A stretch of 6,150 nucleotides of DNA from Actinomycetota bacterium (GCA_030839105.1 JAUZEI010000336.1:1-6150); one strand, 5' to 3'; shown: positions 1 through 5,086, counted from the stretch's first letter. Numbers and translations: made by a program. Notes: a model not told the origin generated them from the sequence alone.

Positions 1-1
1 G

Positions 2-607
2 GTGTTCTTCAGCGTGTCGATGTCGCTGGACGGGTTCATCGCGCCCGGGTCCCTCGGGGAATTGATGGGGCAGCAGTGGATGGAGCTGCAGCAGTGGATC
101 TTCCCGCTGCAGTTCTTCCGGGAGAACCTGAAGCTCGGCGAGGGCGGCGAGGAAGGGCGCGACAACGACATCGTGCGGGAGACGTTCGAGCGCACCGGCG
201 CGAGCGTCATGGGCAAGCGCATGTTCGAAGCCGGCGAGCAGGGATGGCCGGAGGAGGCGCCGTTCCACACGCCGGTGTTCGTCGTGACCCACGAGAAGCG
301 TGACCCCTGGGAGCGGCCAGGTGGTACCACCTTCCACTTCGTCGACGGCATCGAGACCGCGCTCGACCAGGCCCGCAAGGCCGCCGGCGACCGAGACCTC
401 CGCATCGCGGGCGGCGGCGCGACGATCCTGGAGTACGTGAACGCCGGCCTCATCGACGAGTTCTCGATCGCGCTCTCACCCGTGCTGTTCGGCTCCGGAA
501 TCCGCCTGTTCGAGGGCGTGGACGCGCGCCGCGTGGCTCTGGAGCCGGTCCGCGCGGAGCCGACGCGCCGCGTCACCCACCTGACCTATGCAGTCCGGGA
601 GCGGTAA
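2..607 (+). CDS. RibD C-terminal / dihydrofolate reductase-like family protein, 5'-truncated
   Basis: The visible 201 residues match the RibD-C (DHFR-like fold) family of NADPH-dependent reductases. In the sequence: the N-terminal strand and loop FSVSMSLDGFIAPG (residues 3-16), VMGKRMFEAG (69-78), TPVFVVTHEKR (90-100), the nucleotide-binding stretch IAGGGATILEYVNAGLIDE (135-153), and the closing strands ALSPVLFGSG (157-166) and RVTHLTYAV (190-198). Family members of this type usually have a few residues before the first strand, so the GTG at position 2 is probably an internal valine and the true start lies left of the window. Residues about 17-58 form a QQW- and Gly/Glu-rich insert, including a near-repeat QQWMEL/QQWIFP from an 11-bp direct repeat (71-81 and 89-99). 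The substrate cannot be told; members of this family in actinomycetes are mostly uncharacterised and it need not act on folate or riboflavin. It converges with the minus-strand gene that ends at 705. Confidence 0.88.
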   Translation: MFFSVSMSLDGFIAPGSLGELMGQQWMELQQWIFPLQFFRENLKLGEGGEEGRDNDIVRETFERTGASVMGKRMFEAGEQGWPEEAPFHTPVFVVTHEKRDPWERPGGTTFHFVDGIETALDQARKAAGDRDLRIAGGGATILEYVNAGLIDEFSIALSPVLFGSGIRLFEGVDARRVALEPVRAEPTRRVTHLTYAVRER

Positions 608-674
608 CCGACGTTCGACACACAATTCACGTGGCGCATGCCGGACTGGAGCGTCCTGAGAGCTCGCCTCCCAG

Positions 675-695
675 GCGTCGGGGTCTGCCCCACGC
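675..695. terminator. GC-rich hairpin between convergent genes
   Basis: GCGT-(C)-GGGG, loop TCTG, CCCC-ACGC gives an 8-bp stem with one bulged C. It lies in the 97-bp gap between two converging genes (stops at 607 and 705), where a shared terminator is expected. Neither side is followed by a T-run, which is common for actinobacterial hairpin terminators but weakens the call. Confidence 0.45.
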
Positions 696-704
696 GCCCG
701 CGCA

Positions 705-941
705 CTACCGGACGATGGTCTCGTCCCGTCCAGTCACAGGACCCCGCGTGTCGACGTACGTGCGGCGACGAAAGCCGCCCCAGCTCGCCCAGAACGCGAT
801 GGACAACACCGCGCCGACGATGCCGACGATCATCAGGATGACGCCGACGGTGTGAACGCTGAACCCGCTCGCTTGCGCCGTGACTGCGAAACGCATGATC
901 GCGCCGGCGGCGATCAAAATGAGGCTTGTGGTGATTCCCAT
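705..941 (-). CDS. DUF6458-like small two-helix membrane protein
   Basis: This 78-residue protein starts MGITTSLILIAAGAIMRFAV, has a short extracytoplasmic-type loop (TAQASGFSVHT, about 21-31), a second hydrophobic helix (VGVILMIVGIVGAVLSIAFW, 32-51), then WGGFRRRTYVDTRGP and a charged tail. The order helix, a segment ending in F/V-H/D-TVG, ILM-rich helix, SWGGF, arginine cluster is the pattern I associate with the actinobacterial DUF6458 family; its function is unknown. The arginines after helix 2 suggest both ends face the cytoplasm. The ATG at 941 is supported by AAAGGA (950-955) 8 bases upstream. It lies 50 bp downstream of the 22-aa peptide gene on the same strand, so the two are probably co-transcribed. 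The gap also contains TATAGT (minus strand, 966-971), a possible internal -10 box without a good -35. Confidence 0.8.
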   Translation of the reverse strand: MGITTSLILIAAGAIMRFAVTAQASGFSVHTVGVILMIVGIVGAVLSIAFWASWGGFRRRTYVDTRGPVTGRDETIVR

Positions 942-991
942 TGTCAGCGTCCTTTATAGGGCGGAACTATACGAGCTGGACCGACAAGGGT

Positions 992-1060
992 CTAGCGAAG
1001 CACGCCTATGAGCAGCAGAATGATGAGAATGAGAACGACAGCGCCGACTCCGATATACAT
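992..1060 (-). CDS. 22-residue hydrophobic micro-peptide
   Basis: The peptide is MYIGVGAVVLILIILLLIGV followed by LR and TAG: a single predicted membrane helix (about residues 3-20) with one positive charge at the C-terminus, which suggests N-out/C-in insertion. GAAGGGA (1067-1073 on the minus strand) ends 6 bases before the ATG, a good Shine-Dalgarno. The candidate stress promoter at 1108-1132 would give a leader of about 40 bases. It precedes the DUF6458-like gene by 50 bp. Very short hydrophobic proteins opening with MYIG recur, as I recall, as hypothetical proteins in actinomycetes, but I cannot verify homology here. Possible roles are a membrane stress peptide, a regulator of a membrane partner, or a type I toxin-like peptide. 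It could also be a chance reading frame, but the start, ribosome site and uniform hydrophobicity argue against that. Confidence 0.62.
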   Translation of the reverse strand: MYIGVGAVVLILIILLLIGVLR

Positions 1061-1066
1061 GGGGTT

Positions 1067-1073
1067 TCCCTTC
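1067..1073 (-). promoter_or_regulatory. Shine-Dalgarno of the micro-peptide
   Basis: GAAGGGA, read on the minus strand, lies 6 bases before the ATG at 1060. It is the main reason for treating the 22-codon frame as translated. Confidence 0.6.
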
Positions 1074-1107
1074 GTATCTGTTGGTCGCACGATGCGATGC
1101 GCAAGAG

Positions 1108-1132
1108 ATACCCGGCGTCTACCGTTACAAAC
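1108..1132 (-). promoter_or_regulatory. SigB/SigF-type stress promoter candidate
   Basis: Read on the minus strand, GTTT (1129-1132) is followed by exactly 15 bases and then GGGTAT (1108-1113). This matches the known actinobacterial general-stress sigma consensus (mycobacterial SigF / streptomycete SigB, approximately GTTT-N15-17-GGGTAT). Transcription would begin near 1101, about 40 bases before the micro-peptide ATG at 1060, and run on into the DUF6458-like gene. The assignment to a sigma class is inference from the motif. Confidence 0.55.
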
Positions 1133-1152
1133 CCGCCAAATGAGTCGGGTTT
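1129..1152. repeat. Inverted repeat AAACCCG-N10-CGGGTTT
   Basis: Perfect 7-bp arms (1129-1135 and 1146-1152) surround a 10-base centre. The left arm covers the -35 element (GTTT, minus strand) of the candidate stress promoter, so it could be an operator. A weak hairpin in a transcript is an alternative. Nothing shows which protein, if any, binds. Confidence 0.35.
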
Positions 1153-1155
1153 AAA

Positions 1156-1167
1156 TCTCGGCCGAGA
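1156..1167. repeat. 12-bp perfect palindrome TCTCGGCCGAGA
   Basis: A perfect palindrome, flanked by AAA on the left and, after one extra G, TTT on the right. It sits 4 bp beyond the inverted repeat at 1129-1152, just upstream of the candidate stress promoter. It could be a second operator; a chance GC-rich palindrome is also possible. Confidence 0.3.
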
Positions 1168-1261
1168 GTTTTACACTTTGCGGGCGCGTTCGAACCGCAT
1201 GAGTCCAAACACCTTCTCTGAGTGCCGCTCACTCACAAGCAACAAGGTTGCGCCGAATCGA

Positions 1262-1896
1262 CTAGACCTCCGGAACGTTCGCACGGGTTCGATCAAGCGT
1301 CGAGCATCCGTTCGGGAAGCGAGCCTTCGACAAAAGCGCGCGGAACGCGAAGAACCCGTCAGCCTTCCACCCGGCCGACGGGTTCCGTCTCGCGACACAC
1401 CGGGGGACGGTGTGCTCCGCATCGGATTCCCGTGACCGCAGCCCCTCAAACAACGCAGCGTTCATGACACGTGGGCCACGATCTCGCACCATCAGTCGCG
1501 ACGATCCGAACCGAGGTACACCCGCCGCATGCAGACACAGTTCGGAATTCAAAAGCAAACCCGAACCGGGCGGACCGTCGAAATACACCAGGCGATCGGA
1601 ATCCTCGATCAGCCGCCGCGCGGGACCCACGACGATGTCGGGCCGCAGGAAGCCGCGTCGCATTACCTGTTTCGTCTCCGCGATCGGTAGCAGATGAGCG
1701 CGCCGGTCTCGGCGTTGACGTTCGGACTCAGCTGCACGAACAACTTCGTCACGGAGACCGGATGCGTGTCGCAATGCATCAGATTCGAGATGACGGACAC
1801 GGCTCGTCGCGCCGGCGCAATCTGCCACCGACCGGAGGCCGAATACCCGACGCGGCATCGGCGCGTTCGCGACGAACGATCGCGGAGCCGGTGCAT
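1262..1896 (-). pseudogene. Probable frameshifted gene, unrecognised product
   Basis: A minus-strand frame opens with ATG at 1896 behind a strong Shine-Dalgarno (GGGAGGAG, 1901-1908). It reads well for about 71 codons with high GC3, including ARRAVSVISNLMHCDTHPVS (29-48) and VTKLFVQLSPNVNAETGALI (49-68), then becomes an arginine-rich end and stops at 1663. From about 1684 the neighbouring frame continues in protein-like style: IAETKQVMRRGFLRPDIVVG, RLIEDSDRLVYFDGPPGSG, NSELCLHAAGVPRFGSSRLM, to a TAG at 1262. Adding one base near 1684 would join them into about 210 residues. The first part loosely resembles a winged-helix module (helix, VSV-x-x-LF, SPN recognition region), but I do not recognise the family. 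The FDGPPGSG stretch looks like a P-loop without its lysine. It may be a decayed gene, a sequencing error, or two unrelated frames. A third frame that ends at 1171 may be part of the same remnant. Confidence 0.35.
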
Positions 1897-1900
1897 GCCT

Positions 1901-1908
1901 CTCCTCCC
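1901..1908 (-). promoter_or_regulatory. Strong Shine-Dalgarno for the broken gene
   Basis: AAGGGAGGAGAGGC directly precedes the ATG at 1896 on the minus strand. GGAGG with a 6-base spacer is the best ribosome site in the window, and it argues that this frame is or was translated. Confidence 0.5.
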
Positions 1909-1960
1909 TTGAACGCGCGCAGACCAGCCCCGGGCCGCCGCAACGCGCCTCGGCCGATCA

Positions 1961-1973
1961 CGACGTCACGTCG
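1961..1973. repeat. Palindrome CGACGT-C-ACGTCG
   Basis: 6-bp arms around one base, about 65 bp upstream of the ATG at 1896, in the otherwise empty stretch 1909-2061. Its position fits an operator for the broken gene, but it is also a short GC-rich palindrome that could arise by chance. I see nothing else supportable between 1909 and 2061. Confidence 0.25.
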
Positions 1974-2061
1974 ATCCGCCTCATCGACGTTCGTTCGCGA
2001 GTGGCCCTTTCTCCTGCAATCGTGCGGGCGATCCAAAGGAAACGGGTGGCGGAGATTTGTC

Positions 2062-2074
2062 CGGCGGAGCGCCG
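2062..2074 (-). terminator. Short hairpin after the anti-sigma gene
   Basis: CGGCG-CTC-CGCCG on the minus strand starts 4 bases after the stop codon at 2079. The 5-bp all-GC stem is followed by GACAAATC rather than a T-run. It is a weak terminator candidate at the expected place, the end of the sigma/anti-sigma transcript. Confidence 0.3.
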
Positions 2075-2078
2075 TTGC

Positions 2079-2870
2079 TCACTCGGCTGAATCGCGCCCG
2101 GGGGCGCCGGACCGTGGGTCCAGCTTGGACTCGGACTTGCTCCGAAGCGGTGAAGCGGCCTTTCCGCTCTCGCCCGCACCACCGGCGGAGGCGCGGCCCA
2201 CGACCTTCTTCTTCGACTTCGCCGTGCCGTCGCTCCTGGCGCTCTTCGGCACGCCATTCGCGGAGGTCACGGTCTCAGCGGAGCCGGCGGAACCGTCGGG
2301 ATTGCCGTTGCCCCCTCCCCGAGCGTCGTCTCCTTCCTGAGGCGCAGGCTTCGACGCGGGCGCACCATGCGGCGCGACCCGGCCGCCATGCGAGGCCGCC
2401 GTCGGGACGGCGACCCGCACGCGCGCCCGTCCGCGTCTCCCTTTCGGCGGAAGTGGCGGGGGCTGGGCGGCCTGCCGGGCTCCGGTCGCAGCCGGGCGCG
2501 CCGACGGATGGCGCGGCGCGCCGGCCGGCGGTGGTGCCGGGCGGTTCGCCGGCGCGTCGGGCAGCGGGATGCCGACGAAACCGGTCGCGCGGCTGATCCA
2601 GTGCTGAGCGGTCGCGGGGAGGGCTCCGGCCGCCGCGAACCCGCTCGTCACACTGAGTGCGGTCACGACCACACAGGAACCCACGATCGTTCGTGCTCGC
2701 AACTTCGGTCGAACGGCGGGTTCCGGCGGCCGCTCCCAATCGCGCTCGAGCAGCATCGCTTCGAGGTGCGCGGCCCTAACGTCGTCGGGCAGCGGCACGA
2801 GGAGCTCGCGGCGCAGCGTCGCGACGATGCGGTCGTCGGCGCTCCCCGGGGACCAACGGGCGAGCGTCAT
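2079..2870 (-). CDS. Single-pass membrane protein, probable anti-sigma factor
   Basis: This protein has 263 residues. Residues 1-60 are a short cytoplasmic domain (DDRIVATLRRELLVPLPDD, then VRAAHLEAMLLE at 31-42). Residues 61-82 are one transmembrane helix (TIVGSCVVVTALSVTSGFAA). The segment after it, LPATAQHWISRATGFVGIPL (84-103), resembles the juxtamembrane segment seen in other actinobacterial sigma-linked membrane proteins. Residues 104-263 are disordered: first Pro/Ala/Arg-rich, then Gly/Ser/Lys-rich with a KSKKKV cluster (218-223). Its ATG overlaps the sigma factor stop as ATGA, so translation is coupled; this and the topology are the basis for the anti-sigma call. The zinc-binding HxxxCxxC motif of ZAS anti-sigmas is absent: the only cysteine (66) lies in the membrane helix. 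It would therefore be a non-zinc type, perhaps using the VRAAHLEAM helix to bind sigma. Function is inferred from context only. Confidence 0.72.
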   Translation of the reverse strand: MTLARWSPGSADDRIVATLRRELLVPLPDDVRAAHLEAMLLERDWERPPEPAVRPKLRARTIVGSCVVVTALSVTSGFAAAGALPATAQHWISRATGFVGIPLPDAPANRPAPPPAGAPRHPSARPAATGARQAAQPPPLPPKGRRGRARVRVAVPTAASHGGRVAPHGAPASKPAPQEGDDARGGGNGNPDGSAGSAETVTSANGVPKSARSDGTAKSKKKVVGRASAGGAGESGKAASPLRSKSESKLDPRSGAPGRDSAE

Positions 2871-3409
2871 GACACCGTCTCGCCGTCGACGAGTTTCGCC
2901 AGCGCGGCGAGCGCGCGTCGGTGCAGCGTCTTGACGGCACCGGACGACTTCTTCAACACCGCTGCCGTATCTGCGACGGATAGACCCGCGACCGAGCGCA
3001 GGAGAACGACGTCACGCTGTTCCGAAGTCAAGCTCCCCAGGGCGATGACCGCCGGCGCGGCGTCCACCCGATCGAGCACACGGTCGTACGGGTCCTCGCT
3101 GACGCCCGCCGGTTCGTCGTCGGGTAGACGTATCGCCCGGACGGCTTGTTTGCGGAGCGCGTCCACGAGCCGGTGGTGCGCGATCGTGAAAACCCAGCGC
3201 CGGAATGCGGTCTCGTCGCCCCGGAATCTGGCCAGCCCACGGATCATGCTGACGAAAACATCACCCGCGAGGTCGTCCGCGTCCCGAACGCCGCTCCCCC
3301 GCAGGTATCCCGCGACGCACGGCGACAGCTCGGCGTAGAGCTCGCCGATCGCTTCCGCATCTCCGCCGCGCGCTCGCTCCATCCGGGAGTCCGAACGATC
3401 GGACGACAC
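2867..3409 (-). CDS. ECF-type RNA polymerase sigma factor
   Basis: This is a group IV sigma-70 factor that would direct RNA polymerase to a stress or envelope regulon. From the chosen start it has 180 residues, normal for ECF sigmas. Region 2 spans about 18-88: AIGELYAELSPCVAGYLRG, then DADDLAGDVFVSMIRGLARF (43-62) and AFRRWVFTIAHHRLVDALRK (68-87). The linker is acidic (LPDDEPAGVSEDPYD). Region 4 is 126-172, with SLTSEQRDVVLLRSVAGLSV and the recognition helix KSSGAVKTLHRRALAALAK. I chose GTG at 3409 because GGGGAG (3419-3424) lies 9 bases upstream. The frame is open to TTG at 3466 with other possible starts at 3457, 3433 (ATG) and 3382, but these lack a clear ribosome site. The next gene overlaps by 4 bases (ATGA). 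The ECF subgroup cannot be assigned from sight. Confidence 0.9.
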   Translation of the reverse strand: MSSDRSDSRMERARGGDAEAIGELYAELSPCVAGYLRGSGVRDADDLAGDVFVSMIRGLARFRGDETAFRRWVFTIAHHRLVDALRKQAVRAIRLPDDEPAGVSEDPYDRVLDRVDAAPAVIALGSLTSEQRDVVLLRSVAGLSVADTAAVLKKSSGAVKTLHRRALAALAKLVDGETVS

Positions 3410-3418
3410 GATCCTGCG

Positions 3419-3424
3419 CTCCCC
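3419..3424 (-). promoter_or_regulatory. Shine-Dalgarno deciding the sigma factor start
   Basis: GGGGAG, 9 bases before GTG at 3409 on the minus strand. It is the only clear ribosome site among the in-frame starts between 3382 and 3466. Confidence 0.45.
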
Positions 3425-3462
3425 GCAGTGCATCCGGTGCAGGTACCCGGCGATCACTCCGC

Positions 3463-3476
3463 GCAATCGGGATTGC
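3463..3476. repeat. Inverted repeat GCAATC-GG-GATTGC between divergent genes
   Basis: Perfect 6-bp arms with a 2-bp centre lie between the sigma factor (minus) and the AraC gene (plus), 82 bp upstream of the AraC ATG and 54 bp upstream of the sigma GTG. The repeat overlaps GATT (3465-3468, minus strand). With GGGTAC (3443-3448) 16 bases further on, this would be a weaker SigB/SigF-like promoter for the sigma operon. The position suits an operator, but arms this short also occur by chance. Confidence 0.3.
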
Positions 3477-3543
3477 AGTCGCGATCGCCACGGATGAGGC
3501 TTCGACGCCGAGTCACGACGCGGTCGCCCGATGTGCCTCCGCC

Positions 3544-3549
3544 TAGCCT
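3544..3549 (+). promoter_or_regulatory. -10 box for leaderless AraC-VOC transcript
   Basis: TAGCCT fits the actinobacterial -10 pattern TANNNT and ends 8 bases before the ATG at 3558, so transcription would start at or next to the start codon. No Shine-Dalgarno is present, which fits a leaderless mRNA. I see no good -35 element at the usual distance. Confidence 0.4.
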
Positions 3550-3557
3550 GACCGACG

Positions 3558-4019
3558 ATGACGCGGACTTCCGAGCAGCTGTTGGTCCACTTGCGTCGCG
3601 CCCGCGACTTCGCCGACCGCCACTATTCGGAACCGCTCGATCTGACTGTCCTCGCGAGCGCGGCCGGCGTCTCGAAGTTCCATTTCCTGCGCTGCTTCAC
3701 CGAGACCTACGGAAAGACGCCGGCGGTGTATCTCGCGGAACGACGCATCGAGCGCGCCCAGGATCTCCTCCGAGCCACCAACCTGACGGTCACCGAGATC
3801 TGTTACCTCGTCGGGTACAGCAGTGTCGGATCGTTCAGCGCCAAGTTCCGCAATCTCGTCGGTGTCTCGCCCTCCGCGTATCAGGCGTTGTTCGCCGAAA
3901 CCGGTGCCCCACACATCCCGGGCTGCTTCGTCTTCATGCACGGCCTCGCCGATCGGCGCTCGGATTCCGCAATATCGGAGAAGCCGACCTCGCCCGGCCG
4001 TCGTAACGTCGCCCCATGA
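3558..4019 (+). CDS. AraC-family regulator lacking a sensor domain
   Basis: A 153-residue DNA-binding protein. The AraC double helix-turn-helix fills residues about 10-110. The first HTH has LDLTVLASAAGVSKFHFLRC (27-46) followed by F-x-x-x-YGKTPAVYL. The second has LTVTEICYLVGYSSVGSFSA (76-95), then KFRNLVGVSPSAYQA, the conserved family signature. Unlike most AraC proteins (about 290 residues) there is no ligand-binding domain before the HTH. A C-terminal tail (111-153) with HIPGCFVFMHGLADRRSDSA (119-138) is not part of the HTH. The stop overlaps the VOC gene start as ATGA, so the two proteins are made together, and a linked job is likely: the VOC protein may sense or process the signal, or be the target gene. 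AraC regulators coupled to VOC proteins are common in actinomycetes. The start at 3558 is supported by the TANNNT box just upstream. Confidence 0.9.
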   Translation: MTRTSEQLLVHLRRARDFADRHYSEPLDLTVLASAAGVSKFHFLRCFTETYGKTPAVYLAERRIERAQDLLRATNLTVTEICYLVGYSSVGSFSAKFRNLVGVSPSAYQALFAETGAPHIPGCFVFMHGLADRRSDSAISEKPTSPGRRNVAP

Positions 4020-4447
4020 TCAACAACATTTCCCTCTTCACGCTTTACGTCACCGACCAGGAGGCGTCGAAGCGCTTTTACGTCGACGTGCTCGGCTTCG
4101 AGGAACGCATCGACGTCACGATGGGCCCGGACTTCCGCTGGGTCACGGTCGGACATCCGAGCCAGCCGGAGCTCGATGTCACCCTCATGATCCCCGGTCC
4201 GCCGCTCGACGATGGGATGGCCGACGCCGTTCGGCGCGCGCTGGCGGGCGGAGGTATGGGCGGCTTCGGCCTGACGACCGACGACTGCCAGAAGACGTAT
4301 GAGGAGCTCACGGCCAAGGGCGTGCAGTTCGTGCAAGCTCCGTCCGAGCGTCCGTACGGTGTGGAAGCCGTGATGCGCGACAATTCCGGTAACTGGCTCG
4401 TGATCGTCGAACCGCACGAGTTCACGCCGGACGCGGGTCAGGCGTAG
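4016..4447 (+). CDS. VOC-fold (glyoxalase/bleomycin-resistance-like) protein
   Basis: The 143 residues show the two βαβββ modules of the VOC superfamily. Module 1: ISLFTLYVTDQEASKRFYVD (5-24), VLGFEERIDV, RWVTVG, ELDVTLMIP. Module 2: GGFGLTTDDCQKTYEELTAK (82-101), GVQFVQAPSERPYGVEAVMR (102-121), DNSGNWLVIVEP. The glyoxalase-type metal ligands are mostly missing. The histidine expected in the first strand is Ser/Leu/Phe (6-8), and the one in the GFGLTTDD strand is Phe/Gly (84-85). The C-terminal glutamate (E132 in WLVIVEP) is kept. It is therefore unlikely to be a glyoxalase I and may be a binding or non-metal protein. It has no Shine-Dalgarno; translation is coupled to the AraC gene through the ATGA overlap. 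The substrate is unknown. Confidence 0.88.
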   Translation: MINNISLFTLYVTDQEASKRFYVDVLGFEERIDVTMGPDFRWVTVGHPSQPELDVTLMIPGPPLDDGMADAVRRALAGGGMGGFGLTTDDCQKTYEELTAKGVQFVQAPSERPYGVEAVMRDNSGNWLVIVEPHEFTPDAGQA

Positions 4448-4461
4448 CGCTCGGCGTTCGT

Positions 4462-4467
4462 TACGGT
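4462..4467 (+). promoter_or_regulatory. -10 box for leaderless YdeI-like gene
   Basis: TACGGT (TANNNT) ends 6 bases before the GTG at 4474 and no Shine-Dalgarno is present, consistent with a leaderless transcript. It lies in the 26-bp gap after the VOC stop, so this gene may have its own promoter besides read-through. No clear -35 element. Confidence 0.35.
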
Positions 4468-4473
4468 CGTTGC

Positions 4474-5055
4474 GTGAGCGTTTTCGACGACGAAGCGGTT
4501 ATGGAGTTCGCGTCGGCCACGGCGTGGGCAACCTGGCTCGCCCAGCATCATGCAAAATCGAGCGGCGTGTGGTTGAAGCTCGCGAAGAAGGGGTCGGCCG
4601 CCGCATCGGTCTCCTACTCCGAGGCCCTCGACGTCGCGCTCTGCTACGGCTGGATCGACGGCCGAAAGGCCCGACTGGACGACCACTTCTGGCGGCAACG
4701 GTTCAGCCCGCGCACCGCGCAGAGCAGATGGTCGAAGCTGAATCGCGATCGCGTCGAGCGTCTCGTCGCGTCGGGCACGATGAAACCAGCCGGGCTCGCC
4801 GAAGTTCGGCGCGCGCAGTCAGACGGCCGTTGGGACCGCGCGTACGACGGGCAGCGCACCGCTGCGGTTCCCCCCGACCTTCGCCGGGAGTTGGGCAAAC
4901 ATCCCACGGCGTCCGCCTTCTTCGACACGCTCGACTCGCGCAACCGCTACGCGATCCTTTACCGCATCCAGGATGCGAAGAAGCCGGAGACACGCGCGCG
5001 CCGCATCGAGAAGTTCGTCGCAATGCTCGAAGCGCGCGAGAAGATCCACCCGTAG
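4474..5055 (+). CDS. YdeI/OmpD-associated (OmdA) family protein
   Basis: The 193 residues match this family in order: an N-terminal part with ATAWATWLAQHHAKSSGVWL (15-34), the signature VSYSEALDVALCYGWIDG (46-63), then FSPRTAQSRWSKLNRDRVER (77-96) and LVASGTMKPAGLAEV. The C-terminal OmdA-type helical domain follows, with LDSRNRYAILYRIQDAKKPE (153-172) and TRARRIEKFVAMLE. The length is typical, with no signal peptide or membrane segment, so it should be cytosolic. The biochemical function of the family is not established; the name comes from proteins linked to peptide or envelope stress in enterics. GTG at 4474 is chosen because the family begins just before this point and a TANNNT box lies 6 bases upstream. 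It sits 26 bp after the VOC gene and 31 bp before the oxidoreductase gene, all on the plus strand. Confidence 0.9.
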   Translation: MSVFDDEAVMEFASATAWATWLAQHHAKSSGVWLKLAKKGSAAASVSYSEALDVALCYGWIDGRKARLDDHFWRQRFSPRTAQSRWSKLNRDRVERLVASGTMKPAGLAEVRRAQSDGRWDRAYDGQRTAAVPPDLRRELGKHPTASAFFDTLDSRNRYAILYRIQDAKKPETRARRIEKFVAMLEAREKIHP

Positions 5056-5086
5056 TTCCCGCGCATCGCGTGAAAGACTCGATGCC

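Noticed and set aside
941..1435. A 164-codon plus-strand frame
   Set aside because: It is antisense to the micro-peptide and its promoter region, and its sequence has no protein-like pattern or ribosome site.
1861..1997. Possible long-range inverted repeat (CGCGACGAACG near 1868 and CGTTCGTTCGCGA near 1987)
   Set aside because: The arms need an indel to pair, and such CG-rich words are frequent here; it is not distinguishable from chance.
1471..2340. A 289-codon plus-strand frame across the gene-poor region
   Set aside because: Its translation is Arg/Pro/Ser-rich with no hydrophobic core pattern, and it runs into the antisense of the membrane protein gene. No ribosome site supports it.
2367..3338. 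A 323-codon open frame on the plus strand
   Set aside because: It is antisense to the sigma factor and its membrane partner. The product is arginine/serine-rich and has no domain pattern, while the minus strand has canonical sigma regions 2 and 4.
3146..4006. A 286-codon plus-strand frame
   Set aside because: It overlaps the sigma gene antisense and then the AraC gene in the wrong frame. The AraC frame carries the conserved double helix-turn-helix.
4973..5086. N-terminal extension of the oxidoreductase
   Set aside because: The 38 extra residues are Arg/Ser-rich, overlap the YdeI-like gene, and precede the family's normal first strand MRVGVLMLP.
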